In this document: positions 35,865 to 44,522 of the stretch, in pieces | How positions within the stretch are numbered: position 1 is the first letter of the stretch | Layout of the letters: every line of letters starts with the position of its first letter | Origin: Bacillota bacterium | GTDB lineage: Bacteria; Bacillota; Clostridia; Christensenellales; SZUA-584 | DNA: 64,000 nt | NCBI GenBank assembly: GCA_023390815.1 | Contig: JAEWCC010000015.1 | Span: forward strand, 62,001 to 126,000 | Direction of reading: 5' to 3' | Notes under the pieces: generated by a model | Seen by the model: the letters and a program-made list of their open reading frames with translations, nothing else | What the model was told of the DNA's origin: nothing | Databases searched by the model: none | Made by a program: the position numbers and the translations under genes

Positions 35865-36182
35865 CTATTCGTCCCTGAATATGACGTCCGAGCCGATGGC
35901 CTTTTCCACGTTGGCGCGGATCCCCTTCATGCCAAAGCCCGTGGTGCCAAGGGTACCCGGAATCGGAATGATCGCCGGAAACGGCTCGGTTTTAAAACGG
36001 TCAATCGTCTCGGCTGCCGCTTCCGCCGCCTGCTCCGTGACAAATATGATTGCGTACCCTTCGGTCGCGAGCCGGAAAATTTCCCTTGAAACCTCCGCGC
36101 CCGTGGCGGGGAACACTTCGATGCCCAGCGCCTTGAAACCCAGTATGCTGTCCAGGTCGCCGACCACGCCGATCTTGTTCAT
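35865..36182 (-). CDS. ntpG: V-type ATP synthase subunit F
   Basis: A 105-residue Rossmann-like stalk subunit that binds subunit D. It begins MNKIGVVGDLDSILGFKALG, as in the family, and has YAIIFVTEQAAEAAAETIDR and PAIIPIPGTLGTTGFGMK. The ATG follows GAGGGAGAAG. In Enterococcus this subunit is called NtpG, although it is subunit F in the general scheme. Confidence 0.94.
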   Translation of the reverse strand: MNKIGVVGDLDSILGFKALGIEVFPATGAEVSREIFRLATEGYAIIFVTEQAAEAAAETIDRFKTEPFPAIIPIPGTLGTTGFGMKGIRANVEKAIGSDVIFRDE

Positions 36183-36194
36183 GCTTCTCCCTCG

Positions 36195-37190
36195 CTAATA
36201 CAGTTCTTTCATCCGCATGGTCACGGTTTCAGCGCTGATGCCGCCGAGCTTCGCCGTCATTACCATACGTACCGCCACAGCCTCGCGCTGCTTGGCGATG
36301 TAGTAGCCCATCAGCGGCCCGATGCTGAACATATCGCTGCGCGATTTCTCAAGCATCAAAAGCAGATAATCATCGCGCGCTTTTTCGAGCATGTACAGGC
36401 TCCCCGTTTTCAGGTACTCAGCAAACGCCGCGCTCAAAGCATACCGATAGCCGCTTGGAAGCGCCGCTGCCAGCACGTTCTCCTCCGCCGCGTCATATGC
36501 TTTTACAAAAACGCTCCGGTCGATCGTGCCGCCCTTCACAAATACACGCTCAAAAGACTCCCGGCTGTAATCCGATTTTCTCACGCGCATGAGCGCAATG
36601 AAGTTGCTGAGATCAAAAAACGCCTGAAAGTATTCTGTCACGAGCGGATCGTTCATTTCCTTCAGCAGTCCGCGAATCTCCTTGGCATAGGCGCGATCCA
36701 GCGCAATGCCGATGATCGACGCGTCTGCCGCCGCCGCAAACTTTCGGTCAATATAGTGCAGCCCCGCCGTCATCGTATCGGGCAGATCGCGATAACTGTT
36801 CTCACCGAGGGCGCTTCTCAGCGTCTCGACCGGAATATTCCCAGGCGAAAGCAACACGCTCTCGAGCGGCTTGTCCTGCATCAGCAGCTTAATGAGCACC
36901 TTTAAGTTGTGAAAGTCGCGCTCGGTACGCATGATGCGGGTAAATACTTCGCTGGGGGATATCGCGCCGAGCAATGCATCCGTTTCGCCCAGCTCCTTGT
37001 CGATAAGTTGCTCAAAGGACGCTCCCGCAGGCGCAGGCTGCCCGTAGCCGATCTCACTGAGAGCGCGCATCGCGGCGTTCGCATCCTTCGCCTCGATCAC
37101 CCGCGCAATCTTATCTTTGGTTATCAGCCTGCCCTCAAGCGCCTTTACCCGGGCCGAGGCATAAGGGTAGCTGCTAGTGATTTCCGACAT
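36195..37190 (-). CDS. ntpC: V-type ATP synthase subunit C
   Basis: A 331-residue helical subunit shaped like a three-part funnel. It joins the central stalk to the membrane ring. It begins with YPYASARVKALEGRLITKDK and has RTERDFHNLKVLIKLLMQDK near residue 90. The ending GGISAETVTMRMKELY is typical. GGGTGAG precedes the ATG. Its order between E and F is the usual one. Confidence 0.93.
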   Translation of the reverse strand: MSEITSSYPYASARVKALEGRLITKDKIARVIEAKDANAAMRALSEIGYGQPAPAGASFEQLIDKELGETDALLGAISPSEVFTRIMRTERDFHNLKVLIKLLMQDKPLESVLLSPGNIPVETLRSALGENSYRDLPDTMTAGLHYIDRKFAAAADASIIGIALDRAYAKEIRGLLKEMNDPLVTEYFQAFFDLSNFIALMRVRKSDYSRESFERVFVKGGTIDRSVFVKAYDAAEENVLAAALPSGYRYALSAAFAEYLKTGSLYMLEKARDDYLLLMLEKSRSDMFSIGPLMGYYIAKQREAVAVRMVMTAKLGGISAETVTMRMKELY

Positions 37191-37209
37191 AACTCACCCG
37201 TTCATCCGT

Positions 37210-37815
37210 TTATTCGAACAGTATGCGCGCAACATCCGTTTCTGTTTCATGCCACGCTTCGCTAAGCTGCGCTTCAAGCGACATATTGATCTCCATGCCG
37301 CCCTCAAGATAGATGAAACCGCCGCGAATATCGCGCCGTTCGGGCAGCATCGTTACATTGCCTTTGCCCACGGTTTTCTTAAGCTCCATGTTGACGTCAC
37401 TTAAAAAAGATTCGCCGAGCCGCTTCTCGTCCCGTCCGATGGCAATGGAACCCTCACCGGAAACCGCGCAGCCCATCAGACGCTTTTTCATCAGCGCAAC
37501 ATAAGCGGAGTCGTCCATGGCAAGCAGCAGTTCCAGCGCAAGATCCTTGGCCTTGCCCATCGTCTCCTGCTTGGCAGCGAGCAGCTGCTTACGATATTCG
37601 AGATCATAAACGGCTGTCATACGTCGCTCGTTTTCCGCCGCGGTTTCTGTCGCGCCGCGGTCGATCTGCGCCGTCATCTTTTGGATATCGCGCTCCAACG
37701 CTTCGTGCAGAACAAGCTTTTTTGCTTCGGCGTCCTGCCAATACTGCTCCGCGTCGCGCTGGGCATCATCCCTGATTTTTTCGATTAGTTTTTCCGCACC
37801 CGCCAAAGCGATCAC
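37210..37815 (-). CDS. ntpE: V-type ATP synthase subunit E
   Basis: A 201-residue peripheral-stalk subunit: a long N-terminal helix with many Ala, Glu and Lys (EKLIEKIRDDAQRDAEQYWQ) and a C-terminal globular domain with RDIRGGFIYLEGGMEINMS. The likely start is the GTG at 37815, which overlaps the stop of subunit K (GTGA); a TTG at 37806 is an alternative. It pairs with the small subunit at the head of the operon. Confidence 0.91.
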   Translation of the reverse strand: MIALAGAEKLIEKIRDDAQRDAEQYWQDAEAKKLVLHEALERDIQKMTAQIDRGATETAAENERRMTAVYDLEYRKQLLAAKQETMGKAKDLALELLLAMDDSAYVALMKKRLMGCAVSGEGSIAIGRDEKRLGESFLSDVNMELKKTVGKGNVTMLPERRDIRGGFIYLEGGMEINMSLEAQLSEAWHETETDVARILFE

Positions 37816-38312
37816 CCTTTAAAAGCGTTGCCGCCCAGCAGAATCGTCAGCATGGACACCAGCAGCGCCAGCACCGCGTACGTCTCGACCATGATTGCCA
37901 TGGTGATGGCTTTACCGGACTCTTCCGGTTTCTTGCCCAGAAGGCCAATACCGGCTACTGCCGTTTTGCCCTGGGCGATTGCGGAGGAATAGCCCACGAA
38001 CGCGATCGGCATCGCGCCAAGGAAGTAAACCAAACCCTGCGCTGCAGATATGGGTGCCGCCAGCGGCGAGATAACGCCATTATAGAGCAGTATCAAAAAT
38101 GCTACGAGCAAGCCGTAAATGCCCTGTGTGCCGGGCAGTGCCTGCAGAACGAGTGCGCGTCCGAAAAGCTCCGGGTTTTCGGATACAACACCCGCCGAAG
38201 CCTGTCCAGCAATGCCCACGCCCTTAGCCGAGCCGATACCTGCAAGCGTAGCCGCCAGTGCCGCGCCCACCGTAGAAATCACCAGTCCGAAATAGCCACC
38301 GAAAAAGTCCAT
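37812..38312 (-). CDS. ntpK: V-type ATP synthase subunit K (c-ring proteolipid, Na+-type ligands)
   Basis: A 166-residue proteolipid with four helices from a duplicated hairpin. The first hairpin lacks an ion-binding acid, as in Enterococcus hirae NtpK. The second has the essential Glu at position 143 (AIMVETYAVLAL). The residues that bind Na+ in E. hirae (Leu61, Thr64, Gln65, Gln110, Glu139) have clear counterparts: Leu59, Thr62 and Gln63 in LPGTQGIYG, and Gln114 in SSAIAQGK. The complex is therefore probably Na+-coupled. AGGAGG precedes the ATG. Confidence 0.95.
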   Translation of the reverse strand: MDFFGGYFGLVISTVGAALAATLAGIGSAKGVGIAGQASAGVVSENPELFGRALVLQALPGTQGIYGLLVAFLILLYNGVISPLAAPISAAQGLVYFLGAMPIAFVGYSSAIAQGKTAVAGIGLLGKKPEESGKAITMAIMVETYAVLALLVSMLTILLGGNAFKG

Positions 38313-38367
38313 AAGAATCCTCCTATATCGTCATCCAATTACTCTTTTTTATCCTTCAGGCGTTGGG

Positions 38368-40263
38368 CTAATCCTCCAGCCTGTAGTTCTTTGTCTGTAT
38401 ACCGAGCGGCGCAAACATATGCCCGCCCGCTTCGTAAAACTTGGAATAGAACTCAATGTACTGCAACCTTGCGGTATGCACGAACGCACCCAGCGTGTTG
38501 ATCGCGATGTTGAACACATGCCCGATCGTCATGATGACAGCTCCGATGATGTATCCTACAACGTTGCCGAAAAACAGACCGGCGATCGTATTGAACACCA
38601 TTGCAATGACCGACGTTGCCAGTCCCATGGCGAAGATACGGGCATAGGACAGAACGTCGCTCAAGTACCCAGTTGCGCCGTACAACCCGCCCAGCCAACC
38701 GGTGATCGCTTTAATCACGTTTCTCTTCTGCCTCAGCTGGGAGACCAGCAGCATGGCTACGCCAGCCAGTATCAGATAGGTGCCGAATGTACCCACAACT
38801 CCGCCCAGTACCAGCATCACTGCGCCAATGAGCACGAACATCCAAGACATGTTGTCGAAAATAGCGCCAAAAACATTGCCGTTCTTTATGTTGGCGTAAA
38901 CGCCCATCCCAAGGCCGAACAGCAGATGTACCATCCCAATGCCCAAGCACAGAATCAGCATCGTCATTGCATCCTCCAGTGGGTTGAGGATTGCAGGGAC
39001 GCCTGGAATACTGAAAATGGTACCGAACACAAGGCCCCAGAACGCGGTGGATATACCGCAGATCATAATGACCGTTGTAACCTGACGAAACATACCGGTC
39101 GGCTTTTTGAGCCTGAGCACGAGGTACGTGCCGATGGTCAGAATAACACCATAGGCAAAGTCGCCGATCATCATGCCAAATATAAAGAAGTAGAAAATGG
39201 CCATCATGAAATTCGGATCCACACCCCTGGATGACGGCGCAGAATACAAATTGGTGACCGCTTCAAACGGGGCAATTACTTTTTTGTTACGCAACGCCGT
39301 CGGTGGCAGTTCGTCCTCTGCGGGATCAATGAACGTAATGTATGCTTCGGGCGCGGCTTCGGTCAGTGCCTTTTCCACCCGCTCCTGCTGCTCCGCGATA
39401 ATCCAGCCTTCCAGTACAAAGGCTTCGCTCGTTTCACCGAGCTGCTCGATACAGCGCTCGCGCTCGATCTCGTTGACGAGGTAATCTTCAAGCGCCTGCA
39501 GGATGAGCTTGTCGTCCACAAACTTCTTAGCCTTTTCCTCATGCTCGGCTGCTTCGCTCTCGATCGTCTCGCACTCGCTTCGGTAATCGAATATGATATC
39601 CTTCGGCGTGCCGTAAAGCTCCTTCGTATAGGCCTCCGTGAAACCGATGTACTTGAGTTCACCCGTCAGCTTTTCTGCGATCTCAAGAGGCATGACCACA
39701 TATACCGAAAGCTTGGACTTATCCACCATCTCAAAATATGCCTGATCCGCGTAGTCTGCCAAAATCTGCTCAAATTTTTCGGCAGCAGTGTTTGGAATGG
39801 TTCCAAGCAACGAGGTGGTATACCGGCCTGTACCCACGCTTTCGAGCGGCGCGTCAAAATGCTCGAACGGCTCAAGCTGCGCAATACGCGATATCAGCCG
39901 CTGTCTGCGGCTTTTGAGTGCGTTCATCTCGTCAGAAAACTGCTTCATGCGCGCAATCGCCTTGTCCGCCTCATCAAGGCGTTCAATGACTTTTTTAAGC
40001 TCGCCGCGCGTGATCGCGGGCTTAGGCGTTAAAAACCCCGTCTTGGTTTCATCATATTTTCTGATCAGCGCAAGGGACTCGCGCACATCCGCAAGCTTGC
40101 CTTCCAGCGCGGACAGCGACTCCGGCGCGCCCGCAACACGCAGTTCTTCCTGCCCGGTCGAAGTAATCTCAACCGCGCCGAGTTCCTGCAGCGTTTTCAT
40201 CACGGCGGGTCTTGATGAGGCGTGCGCGATGAGCGCCACCTTTTTCATTTGCAACAGCGCCAT
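38368..40263 (-). CDS. ntpI: V-type ATP synthase subunit I
   Basis: A 631-residue stator subunit that forms the ion half-channels. The N-terminal half (to about residue 330) is cytoplasmic and helical, with coiled-coil stretches. The C-terminal half has seven or eight membrane helices starting near MMAIFYFFIFGMMIGDFAYG. RNVIKAITGWLGGLYGATGYLSDVLSYAR (here quoted as GWLGGLYGATGYLSDVLSYA) contains the conserved Arg of the channel just after it. The start lies two bases after the small subunit's stop region, with weak ribosome site, suggesting coupling. Confidence 0.95.
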   Translation of the reverse strand: MALLQMKKVALIAHASSRPAVMKTLQELGAVEITSTGQEELRVAGAPESLSALEGKLADVRESLALIRKYDETKTGFLTPKPAITRGELKKVIERLDEADKAIARMKQFSDEMNALKSRRQRLISRIAQLEPFEHFDAPLESVGTGRYTTSLLGTIPNTAAEKFEQILADYADQAYFEMVDKSKLSVYVVMPLEIAEKLTGELKYIGFTEAYTKELYGTPKDIIFDYRSECETIESEAAEHEEKAKKFVDDKLILQALEDYLVNEIERERCIEQLGETSEAFVLEGWIIAEQQERVEKALTEAAPEAYITFIDPAEDELPPTALRNKKVIAPFEAVTNLYSAPSSRGVDPNFMMAIFYFFIFGMMIGDFAYGVILTIGTYLVLRLKKPTGMFRQVTTVIMICGISTAFWGLVFGTIFSIPGVPAILNPLEDAMTMLILCLGIGMVHLLFGLGMGVYANIKNGNVFGAIFDNMSWMFVLIGAVMLVLGGVVGTFGTYLILAGVAMLLVSQLRQKRNVIKAITGWLGGLYGATGYLSDVLSYARIFAMGLATSVIAMVFNTIAGLFFGNVVGYIIGAVIMTIGHVFNIAINTLGAFVHTARLQYIEFYSKFYEAGGHMFAPLGIQTKNYRLED

Positions 40264-40264
40264 G

Positions 40265-40576
40265 TCAGCCCATAATCCTCTCTAAACAGACCTGTGCGGC
40301 ACGCTCGAGCTTCGCTTCGGCGTTACGCTTCAGCGCTTCGCAGCTTTTCAGCCGCTCCGCCTGCTGCGCGTCCAGCTTTTCTTTGGATACGCGCTGCGCC
40401 TCCGTGATCGCCTGCGCGCTGCGCGCCTTTGCTTCGGCGATCATGCGCTCCCTGTATGCCGTATTTTCCTGCTCGGCGAGCTTGATCGAATCTTTTGCGG
40501 ACGCTGCAGCAATGCGCCGGGTTTCCAGCGCCGCTTCCTCAGCCGCTTTGATTTCGCTCAGAACTTCCAATGCCAT
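40265..40576 (-). CDS. V-type ATP synthase small peripheral-stalk subunit (G/H type)
   Basis: A 103-residue, almost wholly helical protein rich in Ala, Glu and Lys (LSEIKAAEEAALETRRIAAA), fitting the small partner of subunit E in the peripheral stalk (NtpF, also named subunit G or H). GAGGATAAAC precedes the ATG. It is the first V-ATPase gene of the operon, 18 bases after upp. Confidence 0.88.
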   Translation of the reverse strand: MALEVLSEIKAAEEAALETRRIAAASAKDSIKLAEQENTAYRERMIAEAKARSAQAITEAQRVSKEKLDAQQAERLKSCEALKRNAEAKLERAAQVCLERIMG

Positions 40577-40594
40577 AAGTTTATCCTCTTCTGG

Positions 40595-41224
40595 CTATTT
40601 TGTACCAAACAGCCGGTCGCCCGCATCTCCGAGGCCCGGGACGATATATCCGTGGTCGTTGAGCTTCTCGTCCACCGAAGCCACGAAAATGTCCACGTCG
40701 CCGTGTTCCTTCTGCACCGCTGCGATACCCTCAGGCGCTGCAATCAGACACACGAGCTTGATGTTCTTAACGCCGCGCTCTTTAAGCAGCGTGATAGCGC
40801 CGCAGGCGCTTCCGCCTGTGGCCAGCATGGGATCGACGATGATCAGATCGCGCTCCGCCGCATCGGCAGGCAGCTTGCAGTAATATTCCACCGGCTGCAG
40901 CGTTTCCGGATCGCGATAAAGCCCAATATGGCCTACCTTCGCGGCCGGCACCAACTGCAATATGCCATTTACCATACCGAGGCCGGCACGCAGTATCGGC
41001 ACGATACCCAGCGTCTTGCCCGAAATCACCTTGGTTTTAGCTTTAGCCACAGGAGTCTCGATCTCCACCTCTTTGAGCGGCAAATCGCGCGTCACCTCGT
41101 ATGCCATCAGCATCGCAATTTCCTCTACGAGCTCCCTGAAATCCTTCGTCCCCGTCTGCTTGTCCCGGATCAGCGATACTTTATGCTGTATCAGCGGATG
41201 ATCCATCACGACCAGTCTGCCCAT
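40595..41224 (-). CDS. upp: uracil phosphoribosyltransferase
   Basis: A 209-residue salvage enzyme making UMP from uracil and PRPP. Family blocks: VMDHPLIQHKVSLIRDKQTG at the start, ILRAGLGMVNGILQLVPAAKVGHIG (here ILRAGLGMVNGILQLVPA), the PRPP loop IIVDPMLATGGSA near residue 130 and GYIVPGLGDAGDRLFGTK at the end. GGAGG precedes the ATG. It lies 37 bases after rpiB and 18 before the V-ATPase genes, with no terminator between, so all are probably one transcript. Confidence 0.97.
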   Translation of the reverse strand: MGRLVVMDHPLIQHKVSLIRDKQTGTKDFRELVEEIAMLMAYEVTRDLPLKEVEIETPVAKAKTKVISGKTLGIVPILRAGLGMVNGILQLVPAAKVGHIGLYRDPETLQPVEYYCKLPADAAERDLIIVDPMLATGGSACGAITLLKERGVKNIKLVCLIAAPEGIAAVQKEHGDVDIFVASVDEKLNDHGYIVPGLGDAGDRLFGTK

Positions 41225-41261
41225 TCGTATCCTCCATGATATAAAAATAGGAGAGACAGTT

Positions 41262-41705
41262 TTACCTGTTCTCCAGATTCATGATCTTGTCCACACGGCG
41301 CGCATGGCGCTCCTCACCCGAAAAAGGCGTACCGAGGAACGCGTCCACAATCTCCAGGGCGTGCCCCGGGCCTACGACTCGCCCACCCAGCGCCAGCACC
41401 TGCGCATTGTTATGCAACCTCGCCATCTTGGCCGAAAACACATCGCCGCACAGCGCGCAGCGGATGCCTCGTATCTTGTTCGCCGATATGGAAATGCCAA
41501 TACCCGTGCCGCAAATGAGGATACCTAAATCCGCTTCGCCCGCCAACACCGCTTCGCAAACCGGCACCGCTTCGTCCGGGTAGTCGGCAGAACATGTGCT
41601 GTATACGCCGAAGTCTTTGGTATCGTATCCGCTTTTCTTCAGATGCTCGATGATTATTTCCTTGAGCTCGAAACCACCATGATCACTGCCTATTGCAATT
41701 GTCAT
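41262..41705 (-). CDS. rpiB: ribose-5-phosphate isomerase B
   Basis: A 147-residue RpiB/LacAB-family isomerase that interconverts ribose 5-phosphate and ribulose 5-phosphate. Blocks are IAIGSDHGGFELKEIIIEHL, DFGVYSTCSADYPDEA, LICGTGIGISISANKIRGIR (with the catalytic Cys near residue 66) and HNNAQVLALGGRVVG. I chose the ATG at 41705, which gives the family start; an in-frame ATG at 41756 would add 17 residues and has no ribosome site. It probably leads the rpiB-upp-V-ATPase operon. Confidence 0.95.
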   Translation of the reverse strand: MTIAIGSDHGGFELKEIIIEHLKKSGYDTKDFGVYSTCSADYPDEAVPVCEAVLAGEADLGILICGTGIGISISANKIRGIRCALCGDVFSAKMARLHNNAQVLALGGRVVGPGHALEIVDAFLGTPFSGEERHARRVDKIMNLENR

Positions 41706-41855
41706 CGTATCTTTTATCCTTTGATCGATTTCGTGCGGAGTTGCCGCCGTGTTCATTATAAACCATCCGCGGCAATATTTTAACCCCTCATTTTCGCGTC
41801 GCAATCAGTATTATTATCCCGGAACCCTTGTTAAAAAACTATCAAAGTTTTCAAT

Positions 41856-41884
41856 ATTATATAGCGCAGCAAAGGGATAATCAA
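41856..41884 (-). promoter_or_regulatory. sigma-A promoter of the rpiB-upp-V-ATPase operon
   Basis: On minus TTGATT (41879-41884), 17-base spacer, TATAAT (41856-41861). The expected start near 41849 gives a leader of about 145 bases before rpiB, in which I see no known regulatory RNA. Confidence 0.68.
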
Positions 41885-42019
41885 TATTGAAATTCCCGCT
41901 TTTTACCGGTTAAAAAAGCATTTCATCTGCGACATATCATACCGTAATGCTATGCAAAAAGCAAGCGCGCGAAAGGAGTCGGAAAGCTTTACCGTTTATT
42001 TGGATGAATCCGGCGGGCA

Positions 42020-42048
42020 TTGTAAACGCCCGTCGCGTATGATAGGAT
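42020..42048 (+). promoter_or_regulatory. sigma-A promoter of the M29 aminopeptidase
   Basis: TTGTAA (42020-42025), 17-base spacer, TAGGAT (42043-42048). The rest of the 374-base spacer between rpiB and this gene holds the divergent rpiB promoter and no convincing gene. Confidence 0.55.
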
Positions 42049-42079
42049 GAGCATATATTCATTAAATCGGGGGAAAGAT

Positions 42080-43183
42080 ATGCGCGATCCGAGACTCGCC
42101 CAACTGGCTAAAACACTGCTGGAACACAGCCTTCATATGCAGCGCGGCGAAAAGCTGCTGATTGAGACCACCGCCGCCGCAAAGCCGCTCGTTCAGGAGC
42201 TGCTTAAGTTCGCTTACGAGAAGGAACTTTTGCCTTTCGTACGGCTCTCGGACGAAGAAGTCAAGCATTGGCTGCTGCAAAGCTCCACCGAGGAGCGTCA
42301 GCGTATCGAAACGAGTTGGGATATTCAGGCCATGACCGACGTGGACGCGTACATCCAGATTACTGCGGACGAGAACGACGCCGAGTTCACCGGCATTCGC
42401 CCCGATATCATGCAGATGCGCGCGCGTATCCGCAAGCCGTGGAGCGACCTCGTGCTCAATCGCAGAAAATGGGTGCTGCTGAACTGGCCCACGGTCGGAC
42501 AGGCGCAAAAGGCGCGCATGCCATACTCTGAGTTCTGCGACTTCATCATCGATACAAGCTGCGTCGATTACGCCGAGATGGGCCGCCGCATGCAGCCGCT
42601 CTGCGCGTTGATGGAAAAAACCGATCGCGTGCACATCAAAGGGCCGGGAACCGACCTGCGCTTTTCCATCAAGGATATCCCCGTCGTACCGTGCGCGGGC
42701 GAAAACAACATCCCCGACGGCGAAGTTTTTACCGCGCCCGTGAAGGATTCTGTGGAAGGCACGCTCACCTATAACACGCCCAGCCCCTATCACGGCAAGA
42801 TATACAACAAGGTCAGCCTGGAGTTTTCCAAAGGCCGCATCATCCGCGCCACGGCGGAGCAGGACTCCGACGCGCTGAACGCCATATTCGACACCGATGA
42901 GGGCGCGCGCTACGTAGGCGAGTTTGCGCTGGGCGTCAACCCGCGCGTCACACGCGCGTTCTGTAACACGCTGTTCGACGAGAAGATCATGGGCTCGTTC
43001 CACTTCACGCCGGGAATGGCCTACGAGAACGAAGCGGACAACGGCAACCGTTCCGCCATTCACTGGGACATGGTCTGCATCCAGACGCCCGAGTTTGGCG
43101 GCGGCGAGATCTGGTTCGACGATGTACTCATCCGCAAGGACGGAATGTTTGTGCTGGAGGAACTAAAACCGCTGAATCCATAA
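42080..43183 (+). CDS. M29-family metal-dependent aminopeptidase
   Basis: A 367-residue aminopeptidase of the thermophilic M29 (AmpS/AmpT/PepS) family, which removes N-terminal residues from peptides in the cytoplasm. Metal-ligand regions are visible: DGEVFTAPVKDSVEGTLTYN near residue 215, GEFALGVNPRVT near residue 280, SFHFTPGMAYENEADNGNRS near residue 310 and HWDMV near residue 333. GGGGG precedes the ATG at 42080. It stands alone with a terminator that overlaps its last codons. A degenerate copy of its 3' end lies 1.4 kb downstream. Confidence 0.93.
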   Translation: MRDPRLAQLAKTLLEHSLHMQRGEKLLIETTAAAKPLVQELLKFAYEKELLPFVRLSDEEVKHWLLQSSTEERQRIETSWDIQAMTDVDAYIQITADENDAEFTGIRPDIMQMRARIRKPWSDLVLNRRKWVLLNWPTVGQAQKARMPYSEFCDFIIDTSCVDYAEMGRRMQPLCALMEKTDRVHIKGPGTDLRFSIKDIPVVPCAGENNIPDGEVFTAPVKDSVEGTLTYNTPSPYHGKIYNKVSLEFSKGRIIRATAEQDSDALNAIFDTDEGARYVGEFALGVNPRVTRAFCNTLFDEKIMGSFHFTPGMAYENEADNGNRSAIHWDMVCIQTPEFGGGEIWFDDVLIRKDGMFVLEELKPLNP

Positions 43184-43197
43184 TAGGTTCAGCGGTT
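43167..43197. terminator. bidirectional terminator overlapping the aminopeptidase stop
   Basis: Stem AACCGCTGAA (43167-43176) with TTCAGCGGTT (43188-43197), loop 11 bases. The left arm codes for the last residues of the aminopeptidase. Confidence 0.72.
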
Positions 43198-43207
43198 AAT
43201 TCGGTTT

Positions 43208-43987
43208 CTACTCTCTCCTGAACAAATCGGTTATATCAATTTGCGGATGAATGTACCTTTGCCTGCCACAAGTTGTTTTTCCGTACTGTATTGTCTGAGC
43301 CGGACAAGCGTGGATGCATGCCAGACATTGCTCACAGCGGTGCTGCCATACAGGTTGACCGTCCGCCATTTCGATGTTCCCCACAGGGCATACCCTTGCG
43401 CAGGTGCCGCAGCCGTTACAGGTTTGTTCGATCCAAAAATTTTTGTCACCTTTTTCAAACATTCCAGTCAGCACGGAATGAAGCCAGCCCGTCAGAAAGA
43501 CTCTTTCGGCCAAGGGGGCGCTGGGGAGTGTCTCCTGCCTGCCCTCAACTGCCCGTACGATTTCGGTTAACTTTTTATCGCAAGCGGAGAGCTTACTATC
43601 CCGAATGTGCGACGGCTCAATATCGTACATGATAATGTTATTGCCCGGCATCGGCACATAAAAGCCCGCCGTAAGCTTCATGCCGCACTTCATCATTTTC
43701 CGCCGCATCTGTCCAAGCGCATCACCCGTCTGTGATTTGTACGTTGCGACTGCAAAAAAATACTTGCCTCCCACATCGCCCTTTACTCTTTCTAAAAATT
43801 GTGCCACCGCTTTGGGTATTCCCCACAAATATACGGGGAGCACGATACCGATCACCGGAGCCGACGGGTTGGGTTCAATATTGCCCGAAATCGGTATAAT
43901 CGAGGAATCCGCCATGAGTGACGACAGGCCGCGCGCAACGTGCAGCGAATTTCCGGTACCGGTAAAATAGTAAATAACCGCTTTCAT
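43208..43987 (-). CDS. EFR1-family flavodoxin-ferredoxin fusion protein
   Basis: A 259-residue electron-transfer protein. The N-terminal half is flavodoxin-like, with YYFTGTGNSLHVARGLSSL as the FMN phosphate loop. The C-terminal part holds two 4Fe-4S motifs, CNGCGTCARVCPVGN and CEQCLACIHACPAQT. This is the EFR1 arrangement, common in Clostridia and of unknown partner. GGAGGAAAG precedes the ATG at 43987. It is divergent from an HxlR regulator, which may control it in response to redox or electrophile stress. Confidence 0.92.
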   Translation of the reverse strand: MKAVIYYFTGTGNSLHVARGLSSLMADSSIIPISGNIEPNPSAPVIGIVLPVYLWGIPKAVAQFLERVKGDVGGKYFFAVATYKSQTGDALGQMRRKMMKCGMKLTAGFYVPMPGNNIIMYDIEPSHIRDSKLSACDKKLTEIVRAVEGRQETLPSAPLAERVFLTGWLHSVLTGMFEKGDKNFWIEQTCNGCGTCARVCPVGNIEMADGQPVWQHRCEQCLACIHACPAQTIQYGKTTCGRQRYIHPQIDITDLFRRE

Positions 43988-44002
43988 ATCTTTCCTCCAT
44001 GT

Positions 44003-44030
44003 TTGACAATTCCCAATATTTTTATATAAT
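44003..44030 (+). promoter_or_regulatory. strong sigma-A promoter of the HxlR gene
   Basis: Perfect TTGACA (44003-44008) and perfect TATAAT (44025-44030) with a 16-base spacer. It lies in the 119-base divergent spacer between EFR1 and HxlR genes, and begins within the EFR1 leader, so repression of one direction could affect the other. Confidence 0.75.
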
Positions 44031-44106
44031 GATATTAGCACGTATAACTCATTTTGGAAGTACGCACTATTTTGTAATATACTATCTATTTGGAGAGTTC
44101 CGCATC

Positions 44107-44454
44107 ATGGAGATTAATTCGCAGGAGAACCATGTCTGCCCCATCGAATACACGCTGAATACCATCGGCGGGAAATGGAAGCTGCTGATACTCTATTTTC
44201 TGATGATCGATAAGGTGAAACGCTATGGAGAGTTGAAACGCTGCATAAAAGGGATCACGCATAAAATGCTGAGCGCGCAGCTGAAAGAGCTCGAAAGCGG
44301 AGGCATCGTCGAGCGAAAGGAATACCCGCAGATACCGCCGAAAGTTGAGTACTCGCTGACCACAAAAGGCGCAACGCTGCTGCCCATTCTTGGGATGATG
44401 TACGACTGGGGAGAAAAAAACATGGAGCAAGATAGCAACGCGAAGTTACAGTAA
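44107..44454 (+). CDS. HxlR-family winged-helix regulator
   Basis: A 115-residue regulator. Near the start it has the conserved Cys in NHVCPIEYTLNTIGGKWKLL, which in redox-sensing relatives such as YodB and HypR reacts with quinones or aldehydes. The winged helix follows: ELKRCIKGITHKMLSAQLKE and GIVERKEYPQIPPKVEYSLT. GGAGAG lies upstream of the ATG at 44107. The divergent EFR1 flavodoxin-ferredoxin is the likely target. Confidence 0.92.
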   Translation: MEINSQENHVCPIEYTLNTIGGKWKLLILYFLMIDKVKRYGELKRCIKGITHKMLSAQLKELESGGIVERKEYPQIPPKVEYSLTTKGATLLPILGMMYDWGEKNMEQDSNAKLQ

Positions 44455-44522
44455 TTGTATACCCCATATTGTTCTCATAACCCAGATGAAAGGCGATAAC
44501 CGAACGCGCGACGCGTCCAACT

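Noticed and set aside
41951..42049. A 32-codon frame before the aminopeptidase gene
   Set aside because: No ribosome site, and it spans the aminopeptidase promoter, so coding is unlikely.
44040..44098. Imperfect dyad in the EFR1/HxlR spacer as an HxlR operator
   Set aside because: Only short partial symmetry (AGTAC against ATACT) in AT-rich DNA; not better than expected by chance.
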